NCBI RefSeq assembly: GCF_009769385.1
Contig: NZ_VKAB01000022.1
Span: forward strand, 62,001 to 126,000
Length of the DNA stretch: 64,000 bases
Direction of reading: 5' to 3'
DNA from: Saccharothrix deserti
Lineage (GTDB): Bacteria; Actinomycetota; Actinomycetes; Mycobacteriales; Pseudonocardiaceae
In this document: one piece after another, positions 27,617 through 35,722 of the stretch
Position numbering within the stretch: position 1 is the first letter of the stretch
How the letters are laid out: every line of letters begins with the position of its first letter
The notes under the pieces: generated by a model
Database searches by the model: none
The model's input: only the letters and a program-made list of their open reading frames with translations
Told to the model about the DNA's origin: nothing
Program-made: the position numbers and the translations under genes

Positions 27617-28639
27617 TCAGTAGGGGTTGCCGGGCACGTTGAGGCGCGTCTGGTAGAGGCCGAACCCGCCACCGGAAACACCGGAGGTGATGTACAGGGT
27701 CCGCCCGTCCGGTCCGCCGAACGCCGCGTTGGTGGTGTTGCGACCGGCGGAGATGGTGCCGAGCCGTGCACCTGACGGGGAGAAGACGTGGACGAGCCCC
27801 TCCTCGTAGGAGGCCCAGTACACGTTGCCCGCGCAGTCGACGGTCGCGCCGTCGGGCGTCCGGATGCTCGCGAACGTCGTGCGGTTGCCTGTGGTGCCGT
27901 CGGGGAAGACGGTGTACTTCACGATCGCGTTGGCGCCGGTGGCCCCCACGTAGAGCGTCCTGCCGTCGGGCGACAGGACGATGCCGTTGGGCTGCGGCAG
28001 CGTGTTGTCGACGAGGCCGACCACGCCGTCGCGGACGCGGAACACCCCGGTTCGACCGCCTTGCTCGTCAGCGCGGTTGCCGCGCTGGAAGTTGGGGTCG
28101 GTGAAGTAGGTGGTGCCGTCCTGGCCGATGGTCAGGTCGTTCGGGGAGTTGAACGCGCGGCCGAGGTAGTTGGCCGCGACGGTCGTCCGGCTGCGGTCGG
28201 TCAGGCTGTAGGAGGAGACGGTGCGGTTGTCGTGGGTAGCGGCGAGCAGCCGCGCGCCGTCGGGGGTGATCGCCAGGCCGTTGCTGCCGGAGTCGGCGAT
28301 GAACGTCTCGAAGGTGGCCGGTGGCGTGTACCGGAGCACTGCCGACGGTTGCACGCCCTGTGGGCCTGTGGGGTTCTGCATGTGCGACAGCAGCAGGGTG
28401 CCCGTTCGCGGGTCCCAGGTGGTGCCTTCGAGGAAGTTGAACCCTCCCCGGACGAGCTGGGACGCCACCGCCTGCGTCGGTAACGGCGGGCCGTAGGTCG
28501 CTCCCGGTGTGCACGGTGAGGCCGTTGCGGCGTCGGCGAACGCGCCGGACGCCGCGGGCGCCACAGCGCCCGCGATGACGATCGCCACCGCCGTCAGCGT
28601 CCACGTGCGACGGTGACGCGGTTTCCTGTGGTGAGTCAT
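27617..28639 (-). CDS. Secreted SMP-30/gluconolactonase-like beta-propeller protein
   Basis: A 340-aa protein with a twin-basic N-terminus and a Sec or Tat-like signal peptide (residues 1-38), then a six-bladed propeller of the SMP-30/gluconolactonase/LRE family. The conserved NFLEGTTWDPRTG (metal-ligand Glu), NSPNDLTIGQDGTTYFTDP (Asn/Asp ligands) and PNGIVLSPDGRTLYV blades are present. Such enzymes open sugar lactones, which fits the adjacent sugar-dehydrogenase gene upstream: the dehydrogenase makes a lactone and the lactonase hydrolyses it. That link is inference. Confidence 0.85.
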   Translation of the reverse strand: MTHHRKPRHRRTWTLTAVAIVIAGAVAPAASGAFADAATASPCTPGATYGPPLPTQAVASQLVRGGFNFLEGTTWDPRTGTLLLSHMQNPTGPQGVQPSAVLRYTPPATFETFIADSGSNGLAITPDGARLLAATHDNRTVSSYSLTDRSRTTVAANYLGRAFNSPNDLTIGQDGTTYFTDPNFQRGNRADEQGGRTGVFRVRDGVVGLVDNTLPQPNGIVLSPDGRTLYVGATGANAIVKYTVFPDGTTGNRTTFASIRTPDGATVDCAGNVYWASYEEGLVHVFSPSGARLGTISAGRNTTNAAFGGPDGRTLYITSGVSGGGFGLYQTRLNVPGNPY

Positions 28640-28699
28640 GGCGACTCCCCTTTCGTGATCGGGAAGGCCGCGGGACGGTTGCCCCGCCCCGCGGCCGGT

Positions 28700-30602
28700 T
28701 CACCGTCCGAGCTCGACCTTGAGGATGCTTTCGTTGCTGTTGTTCGCGATGCTGTCCTTGTCGCCGCGGTTGCTGGTGGTCAGCCACAGGCCGCCGTCGG
28801 CGGACGGTTCCACGGTGCGCAGCCGCCCGTAGGTGCCGTTGAGGTACTGCTCGACGTTGGTCAGGCCGTCACCGGAGATCTCGGCCCGGTACAGCCGCGC
28901 TCCGCGCAGGCAGGCGATGTAGAGGGCGTCGCGGACCACGGCGATGCCGCTGCACGAACCCTCCGCGACGGGGTAGGTGCGCTTGGGCGCGACGAAGCCG
29001 GGTTCGTCGCAGCTGCCGGTGGTGCCCTCGCAGCTGGGCCAGCCGTAGTTGCCGCCGCGGACGATCAGGTTGGTCTCGTCCATGACGGAGTTGCCGAACT
29101 CCTGCTCCCACAGCCGGCCCTGGGAGTCGAAGGCCAGGCCCTGTGGGTTGCGGTGGCCGTAGCTCCACACCGGCGTGCCGAAGGGGTTGTCCGAGGGGAC
29201 GGTGCCGTCGCGGTTGATGCGCAGCACCTTCCCGGCGAGGTTGGTGCGATCCTGGGCCCAGTCGCCGTTCTGGCCGTCGCCGGTCGCGATGTAGAGCTTG
29301 CCGTCGGGCCCGAAGCGCAGTCGGCCGCCGTTGTGGTACTTGTTGCGCGGGATCCCGGTGAGCAGCACCTGCGGGGTGCCCGTGAGCGCGCCGCCGGTGT
29401 AGCGGATGCGCACCACCCGGTTGTCGGTCGTGCTGGTGTGCATGACGTACAGCCACGGGTCGGCCGTGAAGTCGGCGGCCACGGCGATGCCCAGGACCCC
29501 GCCCTCACCGTCGGTCCCCGCCGCGCCCTGTACGCGCCCGAGGCTGGTCTTCGTGCCGGTGGCGGGGTCCAGGCGGACGATCTCGAAGGTGTCGCGGCGG
29601 CCGTAGAGCACCTGCCCGTCGGGCAGGGTGGTCAGGCCCCAGGGCAGGTCGGTTTCGGTGGTGACCCTGGTGACCGAGCACAGCGCCGTGGCGCAGGAGG
29701 TGCCCGTGGTGACCGTGACCGGCGCGCTCAGGGTCGAGCGGTTGGCCTGTGCGTCGCGTGCCCGCACCTGGTACTGGTAGCGGGTGTTCGCGGCCAGGCC
29801 GCTGTCGGTGAACGAGGTCGTGGCCGCGCCGCTGGGCGAGCCGACCTGGGTGCCGTCGCGGAGTACCTCGTAGCCCGCGACGCCGACGTTGTCGGTGGCC
29901 GACGTCCAGCGCACCGTGACCGTGGTGCCCGACGCGGTCGCCGTCACGCCGGTGGGGGTGGTGGGCGGCTCGGTGTCGGCCTGGCACTGCGGCACGGTGA
30001 CGGTGACCGTGGAGCTGGCCTGGGAGACGTTGCCCGCGGCGTCGCGGGCGTTGACGTACAGGCCCCAGGTGGCCCCCGGCACGACGGTCAGGTCGGCCGA
30101 CAGCGCCGTGCCCGGCACCGAGGTCATGAGCTGTCCGTCGTGGTAGACGTCGTAGAACGCCACTGCGACGTCATCGGTCGACGCCGACCACGAGAACGTC
30201 ACCCCGGTGCACGTCAGGTTCGAGGTGCGGGGGTTGGCCGGCGCGGTCGGTGGCGCGGTGTCGGCGCCGAGCCTGACCAACTGCCACTGCTGGTTGGCGC
30301 CGCCGACGTCGGGCAACTGGACGACCTGCGCGCCGTCGGCGGTGGAGGAGTCCAACACGTCCACGGCCTTGCCACTGGCCCGGTTGAGCAGGCGCACGTA
30401 GCCGCCGGCGGAGTCGGCCAACCGGAACTGCTGGCCGGCGCGGTTGGCGTCGGTGCTCTGCACCATGCCCCGTCGATGGCGGTCGACGTGCACCAAAGTG
30501 AAGGCGTTCCTAGACGCGCCGGTCGGCGGCCACAGAGGGGGCCGAGCCGGGTCTGGCGCGGAACGATGACGACCCGGATGTCTTTTGCGCACGTAGAGCC
30601 AT
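28700..30602 (-). pseudogene. CBM13 - Fn3 - Fn3 - PQQ-type sugar dehydrogenase (GSDH), 5' decayed
   Basis: From about 30460 the frame encodes a partial CBM13 (QQFRLADSAGGYVRLLNRAS, ending GANQQWQLVRLG), two fibronectin III domains (about 30260-29700) and a glucose/sorbosone dehydrogenase propeller with YHNGGRLRFGPDGKLYIATG and YGHRNPQGLAF. Homologues begin with a signal peptide and a full CBM13. Here an ATG at 30602 with a perfect AAGGAGG site leads into MALRAQKTSGS... in another frame, which reaches a stop after about 30 codons. The signal peptide and first CBM13 lobe are lost, so secretion is impossible. The frame open to 30814 has no signal sequence. Confidence 0.75.
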
Positions 30603-30663
30603 GCTTCGCCTCCTTGCGAGCAGGATGCGTACTGGTCGTCTCCAGGTGCCGGACAGGCACGAC

Positions 30664-30677
30664 TGGGAGCGCTCCCA
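30664..30677. promoter_or_regulatory. CebR/CelR-type operator palindrome
   Basis: TGGGAGCGCTCCCA, a perfect 14-bp palindrome identical to the CebR/CelR box that controls cellulose and cello-oligosaccharide genes in Streptomyces and Thermobifida. It lies 62 bp upstream of the old start codon of the sugar dehydrogenase gene. Confidence 0.8.
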
Positions 30678-30736
30678 TGGCACCGTAGCGCAAGCCGTTT
30701 GCCGCCGACAAGACCACTGAGCGGGTATCCAACTCC

Positions 30737-30750
30737 CGTTAACGCTAACA
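30737..30750. promoter_or_regulatory. LacI-type operator-like palindrome
   Basis: CGTTAACGCTAACA, a near-palindrome about 135 bp upstream of the dehydrogenase start. It shares AACGCTAACA with the site at 7932-7945. Confidence 0.4.
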
Positions 30751-30844
30751 ACATGTACTGGTCTGGGTTTCCAGAAGACAGCCGCGCGGCGGCATGAGGA
30801 TCACCGCCGTTCACCGCGCGCCAACGAAAACCGCGTCCACACCG

Positions 30845-30869
30845 CCTGTGCCGCTCGAAAAGTCATCGC
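30845..30869 (-). repeat. 25-bp repeat shared with the AraC gene end
   Basis: The 25 bases here are the exact reverse complement of 19122-19146, the 3' part of the AraC coding region (both encode VPLEKSS in their sense frames). The flanks differ. Confidence 0.75.
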
Positions 30870-31027
30870 TGCGTGCACCCGTGGTGGCGTGCTCCCGGGC
30901 GGCGGTCCCAGCCGCGTCTCAACGGTCTCGCCATGCGTACTTCGTTGTCCTCCGCGTCCGCCAACACCCACCACGATGGCGTGTGCGCGTCCGGGTGGAA
31001 CGACCCCGGTGCGGAAGTAGGCGCGAG

Positions 31028-31450
31028 TTACTCGAACGGGCACCCGGGATTCGGCGCGTCCACCGCCAGCGCACTGCCCACCGGATTCACGTACAGCACC
31101 TCCAGGACCAGCGGCTCCGACCGCAGGTTCCGGCCGATGTGCACATACCCCGGCCCGCTCTCCTCGGAGATCGACTGACCCTCGCGGTACACCCCGTCCA
31201 CCGAGCAGTCGGCGCGGTGGTGGGTCAACGTCCCCTCCTTGACGAGCCCGAACACCGAGCCGGGGTGGTAGTGCCACCCCGTCGCACCGCCAGGCGCGAT
31301 GGTGACCTCCCGGACGACGTACTCCGTGTCACCGACGACGCGCTGGAACAGCGTGACCCCGCTGACCCCGGTCCCCGGCGTAGCCCAAGCCACTGGCGCC
31401 AAACCGAAGCCCAACACCACCGCCAAGCAGATCCGCACCACGTTGCGCAT
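31028..31450 (-). CDS. Secreted cupin-domain protein
   Basis: A 140-aa protein with a Sec signal peptide (VVRICLAVVLGFGLAPVAWA) and a single cupin_2 barrel. The metal-binding motif HYHPGSVFGLVKEG and the second-strand PGYVHIGRN are visible. Small secreted cupins of this type occur widely in actinomycetes without a known substrate. It stands alone, convergent with nothing and 214 bp from the dehydrogenase relic. Confidence 0.8.
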   Translation of the reverse strand: MRNVVRICLAVVLGFGLAPVAWATPGTGVSGVTLFQRVVGDTEYVVREVTIAPGGATGWHYHPGSVFGLVKEGTLTHHRADCSVDGVYREGQSISEESGPGYVHIGRNLRSEPLVLEVLYVNPVGSALAVDAPNPGCPFE

Positions 31451-31661
31451 GCCCCCAGAATCCTCTCCGCCGCCGGGACCTCACCGAATACCACCCGGAC
31501 GGACCACGGGCCGCCGTGGCAACGAGCCACCACGACGCGGCCCCGGTGAACCAGCCACCGAGGACTGGGTGAGCCAACCAACCTGCAGTGGGCACTTCGT
31601 GATCTGCTTCGACGGCCCTGGCGGGCCGGCTGCTTCGGGTTGGTCATGGGATGGGGTCGAG

Positions 31662-31880
31662 ATGTACGAACCCGGGATCATCCTGAACGAGATCGCGCAG
31701 GGCCTGCGTCCCATATCGGAGGCCGTCGAGTGGTTCGAGGGCCTTGCTGCTGACGAACAGTCCGCCGCCCTGCGCGATGTCGCCGGGTACTGCATTCAGG
31801 CGCGCGCCACCATTGAGGACGGGGCCGAGAGCGTCCGACATTCAGGCATCCGACCGACTCACACCCCTCAGCCACCGGCG
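31662..31880 (+). pseudogene. DUF5958-like small protein, 3'-truncated
   Basis: Starting ATG at 31662, the frame reads MYEPGIILNEIAQGLRPIS, WFEGLAADEQSAALRDVAGY and SGIRPTHTPQ, matching my memory of the DUF5958 family from Streptomyces. Homologues are about 110-120 aa; conservation stops at IRPTHTP and the frame then runs antisense through the thioesterase gene to 32039. The 3' end seems to have been lost at the junction with that gene. Confidence 0.55.
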
Positions 31881-32332
31881 GCGACTCGGGGGCGCCATCG
31901 CTTCCACAGCGCCGTGGCCTCGGCACGCGTCTTGCCGTCCCACACGAGTGATACGTCCACGGTCATCTGCGCTTCAGACGCTTCCCGCACTGCGGCCCGC
32001 AACTCCACCGGGTCGGTCAGCGGCGACGGTCGCAGGTAGCGCACGTCCAGACCGGCGGTCACGTAGGACAACGCGGCGTCCCCGAGTGGCCCCCACCCCT
32101 GCCCCTCGGCTTCCAGCATCACGGCTGCGGCGCTGTGGCAGTCCAGGACGGTGCAGATGATGCCCCCGTTGAGGAAGCCGAGTCCGTTGTCGTGCTCCGG
32201 CCACGGCGTGAACGCCGCGGTCACCAGCCCGTCGCCCGCGGGGTAACTGCGCAGTCGCAGCCCTTTGGGGTTGGCGTGGCCGCAGCCGAAGCACGGCAGA
32301 GTGGGGTACAGACGCTCCTGGATGCTGGTCAC
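31868..32332 (-). CDS. PaaI-type hotdog thioesterase
   Basis: A protein of about 154 aa with the hotdog fold: CFGCGHANPKGLRLRSY at the N-terminus, HDNGLGFLNGGIICTVLDCH over the active-site helix, and LDVRYLRPSPLTDPVEL. It probably hydrolyses acyl-CoA thioesters; the substrate is unknown. I chose the GTG at 32332 (VTSIQERLYP) because family members begin about 12 residues before CFGCG; the frame is open to 32386. No clear SD sequence is seen. Confidence 0.8.
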   Translation of the reverse strand: MTSIQERLYPTLPCFGCGHANPKGLRLRSYPAGDGLVTAAFTPWPEHDNGLGFLNGGIICTVLDCHSAAAVMLEAEGQGWGPLGDAALSYVTAGLDVRYLRPSPLTDPVELRAAVREASEAQMTVDVSLVWDGKTRAEATALWKRWRPRVAAGG

Positions 32333-32501
32333 GATGTCCACAGTAGGCGGAGCAAGGAGTGATCTTCCGCGCGGTCGCGGGAGCAAGGAGTCGTACGTTC
32401 CTGGATTCAGGTGCGGATAACGGGGAGTTTGGCGGATGCGGCGGCTTGGACTGCTTGTTCGTCCAACCGGATTTGCGTTGTTGAGGTGAGTTCATCGTGG
32501 T

Positions 32502-32741
32502 GCCCCGCCCGCGCTCGCCGAGCAGTTCGAGGTCTGCTACGTCAACGACGACGGCCGGCAGCGCCTGCCGCTGACCGAGGCGTGGTCGGTGCCGTTCGAG
32601 TCGTGCCGGCCGGCGCGCGGGTTCCCCTCCTGCAAGGGACAACGCATCCACATCGGGCCCTGGTGGACCGCCACCACCGGCGACCTGGTCGACTACGAGT
32701 CCTGGCTGGAGCGAGACCGGCTGATACTGCTCAATATCGAG
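32502..32741 (+). pseudogene. TnsA-like transposon endonuclease fragment
   Basis: The plus strand reads FEVCYVNDDGRQRLPLTEAW, VPFESCRPARGFPSCKGQR and GPWWTATTGDLVDYESWLER, then DRLILLNIE. This is the N-terminal region of TnsA-like heteromeric transposase endonucleases of actinomycetes (the ESWLE.D motif leads to the catalytic core). There is no start codon upstream and the catalytic remainder is absent. On the opposite strand at 32409-32480 an unidentified C-terminal tail (QIRLDEQAVQAAASAKLPVI) ends nearby. Confidence 0.6.
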
Positions 32742-32791
32742 TGCACGGTCGTGCCGGTCCCGAAGGATCCGTTGGAAAGGGCAGGAACTCG

Positions 32792-33742
32792 ATGACGACG
32801 ACCCCGGACGATCACTGGGTTGACTACTTCCGAGCCCAGGGCCACCCCACCGCCACCCAACTGGGACGCGGCATGGAGGGCGTCGTCTACGACGTCGGCG
32901 AGGGGTTGGTGGAGAAGGTGTGGTTCCAGCGCAGGCGCGACGATCTGCTGCTGACCCAAGAGTTCCAGAAGGAGTTGGCTGCCCAGGACCTGCCGTACGC
33001 GACGCCTGTCATCCTCGACGTCAGGGAGGCGGACGGGCACGCGGTGACGCTTGAGCGCCGACTCCCCGGCACGTCGCTGCTGACGCTCATGCAGCGGGAG
33101 CGGATTCCCCGGGCGCTGGCGCACGAGGCTGCGCTGACGGCCGTGACGGGACTGGCCAGGACGGAGGCCGGTCCTGCGGCGCGGGCACTGACCGTGCTGG
33201 ACGAGACCACACCGTTGTGGTCGGGGCACGAGCACTGGACACAGGCCTTGGCGGCGCTGGTCCGGCGGCGGGCCGCCGCCCACGCCGAGGTGCTGCGCGC
33301 CCGGATCACGGACTTCGACCGCAAACTGGAGCGGGTGGAGCGTCTGCTGGAGTGTGTGCCACCGGGGCCCGACCGGCTCGTGCACGGGGACATCATCCCG
33401 GCGAACGTCCTGGTGGACGACGCGTTCCAGGTGACCGCCCTGATCGACTGGAGCTTCCTCACCACGGCGGGCGACCACGCCTTCGAAGCGTCGGTCGCCA
33501 CCGGCGTCTTCGACATGTACGGCCCCGGCGCCCGAGCCTCCGACGACGCGCTGACGGTTGTGCTGGCCGGACGGCACGGCCATTCCCCCGCCCGCATGCT
33601 GCTCTACCGAGCGGCCTACGCGATCGCGACGGCCAACGCCTTCGGCGCGGACGGCGCGGACGGCCACTTCGCCTGGTGCGCCGCCACGCTGGAACGCGAG
33701 GACGTGGTGGAGACACTGTTCACGGCGAACCCAGACCTCTGA
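32792..33742 (+). CDS. Aminoglycoside phosphotransferase-like (APH) kinase
   Basis: A 316-aa protein of the APH/choline-kinase-like superfamily. It has a glycine-rich N-lobe (QLGRGMEGVVYDVGEGLVEKVW), the Brenner motif LVHGDIIPANVLVDD near residue 200 (catalytic Asp) and the metal-binding DWSF near 219. The substrate may be an antibiotic, a sugar or a small metabolite; sequence alone does not tell. The ATG at 32792 follows AAGGGCAGGA. It sits right after the TnsA relic and may have arrived with it. Confidence 0.82.
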   Translation: MTTTPDDHWVDYFRAQGHPTATQLGRGMEGVVYDVGEGLVEKVWFQRRRDDLLLTQEFQKELAAQDLPYATPVILDVREADGHAVTLERRLPGTSLLTLMQRERIPRALAHEAALTAVTGLARTEAGPAARALTVLDETTPLWSGHEHWTQALAALVRRRAAAHAEVLRARITDFDRKLERVERLLECVPPGPDRLVHGDIIPANVLVDDAFQVTALIDWSFLTTAGDHAFEASVATGVFDMYGPGARASDDALTVVLAGRHGHSPARMLLYRAAYAIATANAFGADGADGHFAWCAATLEREDVVETLFTANPDL

Positions 33743-33830
33743 AGCGCGGCGGCGCCTCGCATGGAGCTGGTCGCGGGCGCGTTGGACCAGACCAGGGACA
33801 CCACCACGACCCGGGAGGAGCGCGAGAGCC

Positions 33831-34085
33831 TCACCGATCCGATCCGATCCGATCCGATCCGGTCCAGCCGGCCAAGGCGGTGTTCGTCCGCCCGGAGCCT
33901 GTCGAGTCGGTGTTCCTGGACAACGCGGTCGAGCCGGTTGGTTCGCTCTCGATCTCGGCCGGCGACGTCGAGCAGGTGGTGGTGTCGTGCCCGGTCGCTT
34001 CGTCCATGAGCCGAGCGATGTAGCGGCCCAGCGCCGTATTGACGCTCGTCAACCAGGAGAGGAACAGGAGTTCGTCCTTATCCAT
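33831..34085 (-). CDS. Small hypothetical protein
   Basis: An 84-codon frame beginning MDKDELLFLSWLTSVNTALG, RYIARLMDEATG. It has GGAGG 11 bp upstream of the ATG, high GC at third positions and a helical N-terminus. The tail is low complexity and ends inside the GATCC array, so the true C-terminus may have been altered by repeat slippage. No family was recognised. Confidence 0.35.
   Translation of the reverse strand: MDKDELLFLSWLTSVNTALGRYIARLMDEATGHDTTTCSTSPAEIESEPTGSTALSRNTDSTGSGRTNTALAGWTGSDRIGSDR
33836..33860. repeat. (GATCC)5 pentanucleotide repeat
   Basis: Five perfect head-to-tail copies of GATCC. The 3' end of the small minus-strand frame at 33831-34085 reads through it as a SDRIGSDR tail. 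Confidence 0.85.
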
Positions 34086-34663
34086 GACAACTCTGCCCTC
34101 CGGTGCCGGCGACGGGCGTCGAGGCTTTGCCGTGGCGCACTGCGATCACGGTGCTGTCCATCGACCGGAACCGTTCGAGTGGGTTTGTGCCCAGCTAACC
34201 TGTTGGCGGGACTCAGCTTCGGGACCTGCGTGATGGTAGATACCCCGTTTGTCCTTGTAGTGCGTGCGGCACTGACGAGTCCCGGTCCCGGCAAGCTCGC
34301 CGGTCGCCTCCCGGTCTTCATCCGGATGGGTGGTTTCGGGTGACGATGTACCTCGACCGACCCTTCCTCGCTCCATAGTAGATCTGCGTGGCATGGAATG
34401 GATCCAGCGAGCGGTGCTCGCGAGCCGATAGACCCAGCTCAGGGCGCTGTCGGTCCATGGCACTGCGTTGTTGACACCTTAATGACGGCGGATGTGAAGC
34501 GCGCACCCTCGAGCACGGGCTTGGTCATCAGACGGTTCGCAGCTTGATACGCCAACCGCTCACCCGCCGTAGTCCAGCACCACGATGCGCTACCAGTCGA
34601 CGTTCTTTACGAGTGGGGTCGCGCAATCCGAACCCGCCGACCGAACGAACAGGAGGCATCGAA
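34086..34663. other. Stretch without a recognisable gene
   Basis: No intact gene was recognised. Sequence here is less GC-rich than its surroundings. A TTGACA hexamer at 34471-34476 is a possible -35 element for the following cassette, but no convincing -10 is spaced correctly. Confidence 0.4.
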
Positions 34664-35602
34664 ATGTTACCAGATCGACCGATTGCCGTTCCACAGGATG
34701 CCATTGAGGCCTCGGTCGCGTTGCGCGATCAGTTGAATGCGGGAGCTGCCGCCCCATATACGACCGGAGTTGGACTGAAGCAGACTGGTGGGCAATTCAC
34801 CGGTCAGCTGGCCCTGTTCGTTTACGTTCAGAGGAAAAAGTCGGCAGCCGAGGTTGCGGCAGCCGAGTTCGTTCCGGCCGAGTTCGGCGGCTACGTCACG
34901 GACGTGGTCGAGGCTCGGCCCATGTTAATTGACGACGAGAAACCGTACAATCCCTTGCGCGGCGGCATTCAGATTTCCAGGGAGCACACCATCAGCGATG
35001 GCATCTTCGCTCCCCCGCCGGGCACACTGGGAGCGATCGTCCGGAGTCGCGGGAATGGCGGTGAGCCACAGCTGCTCACATGCGCCCATGTGGTGAAGCT
35101 TTCCGGCGTAAATGTTCATCAGCCAGGGCAGGGGCTACCGTCCGCTTCGGTAGTCGGGAACGTCCGCGCTTTGCGGAGTGAAGTCAACCCTTTGTTTCTC
35201 GATTGCGCGGTCATCGGTCTGAACGGGTCCCGCAGCGCTCAGATGACCATCGAAGATGTCGGGCCGGTGCAGGGCGTGTCGACGCAGGTACCTGCCCTGG
35301 GGGAGGTCGTGAAGAAGCGCGGCATGCGGACGCTGTTGACGCATGGTTTCGTGGTGAGGGCGATCTCGTCGTTGTTTGCGCCAGTCATTGACCAGTTTGA
35401 GATCAGCGGTGCCGTTCCCTTCGTGACCGTGTTCGCCGGAAGGGGCGACTCGGGATCGGTGGTGCTGAACGCCGGCAACCGGGTCATCGGTCTTCTATTT
35501 GCGATCCCGATTGAGGATCTCGGCCCCGGCCTCGGCAGCCACGGCCTTGCCATGCCGATTCACAACGTGCAGGAAGCGCTGCAGGTGGATATCGCCACCT
35601 AG
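34664..35602 (+). CDS. Trypsin-like serine protease without signal peptide
   Basis: A 312-aa protein with a chymotrypsin-like fold. The triad is visible: His142 in LLTCAHVV, Asp180 in LFLDCAVIG and Ser263 in GRGDSGSVV. About 110 residues precede the protease domain (SVALRDQLNAGAAAPYTTG, then a beta-rich GQLALFVYVQRKK and a RPMLIDDEKPYNPLRGGIQI lead-in). No signal peptide is seen. The ATG at 34664 is fixed by AGGAGG 8 bp upstream; the frame is open to 34544. Its codons are visibly less GC-biased than those of neighbours, hinting at transfer. It heads the four-gene cassette with the large beta-rich proteins and may process one of them. Confidence 0.85.
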   Translation: MLPDRPIAVPQDAIEASVALRDQLNAGAAAPYTTGVGLKQTGGQFTGQLALFVYVQRKKSAAEVAAAEFVPAEFGGYVTDVVEARPMLIDDEKPYNPLRGGIQISREHTISDGIFAPPPGTLGAIVRSRGNGGEPQLLTCAHVVKLSGVNVHQPGQGLPSASVVGNVRALRSEVNPLFLDCAVIGLNGSRSAQMTIEDVGPVQGVSTQVPALGEVVKKRGMRTLLTHGFVVRAISSLFAPVIDQFEISGAVPFVTVFAGRGDSGSVVLNAGNRVIGLLFAIPIEDLGPGLGSHGLAMPIHNVQEALQVDIAT

Positions 35603-35722
35603 AGCGGATGTTCCGCGCTGACCGCACCGCTGCACAACTCGATCTTCCGCCTGAGTCTCACGATTCGAGACGTTCAGGTCTGCGCACTCACTGGCGAGCA
35701 CCCGGGAGCGGAGCTGAGGCAC

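Noticed and set aside
34471..34500. TTGACA promoter for the protease cassette
   Set aside because: No acceptable -10 at 16-19 bp spacing, so no promoter is claimed.
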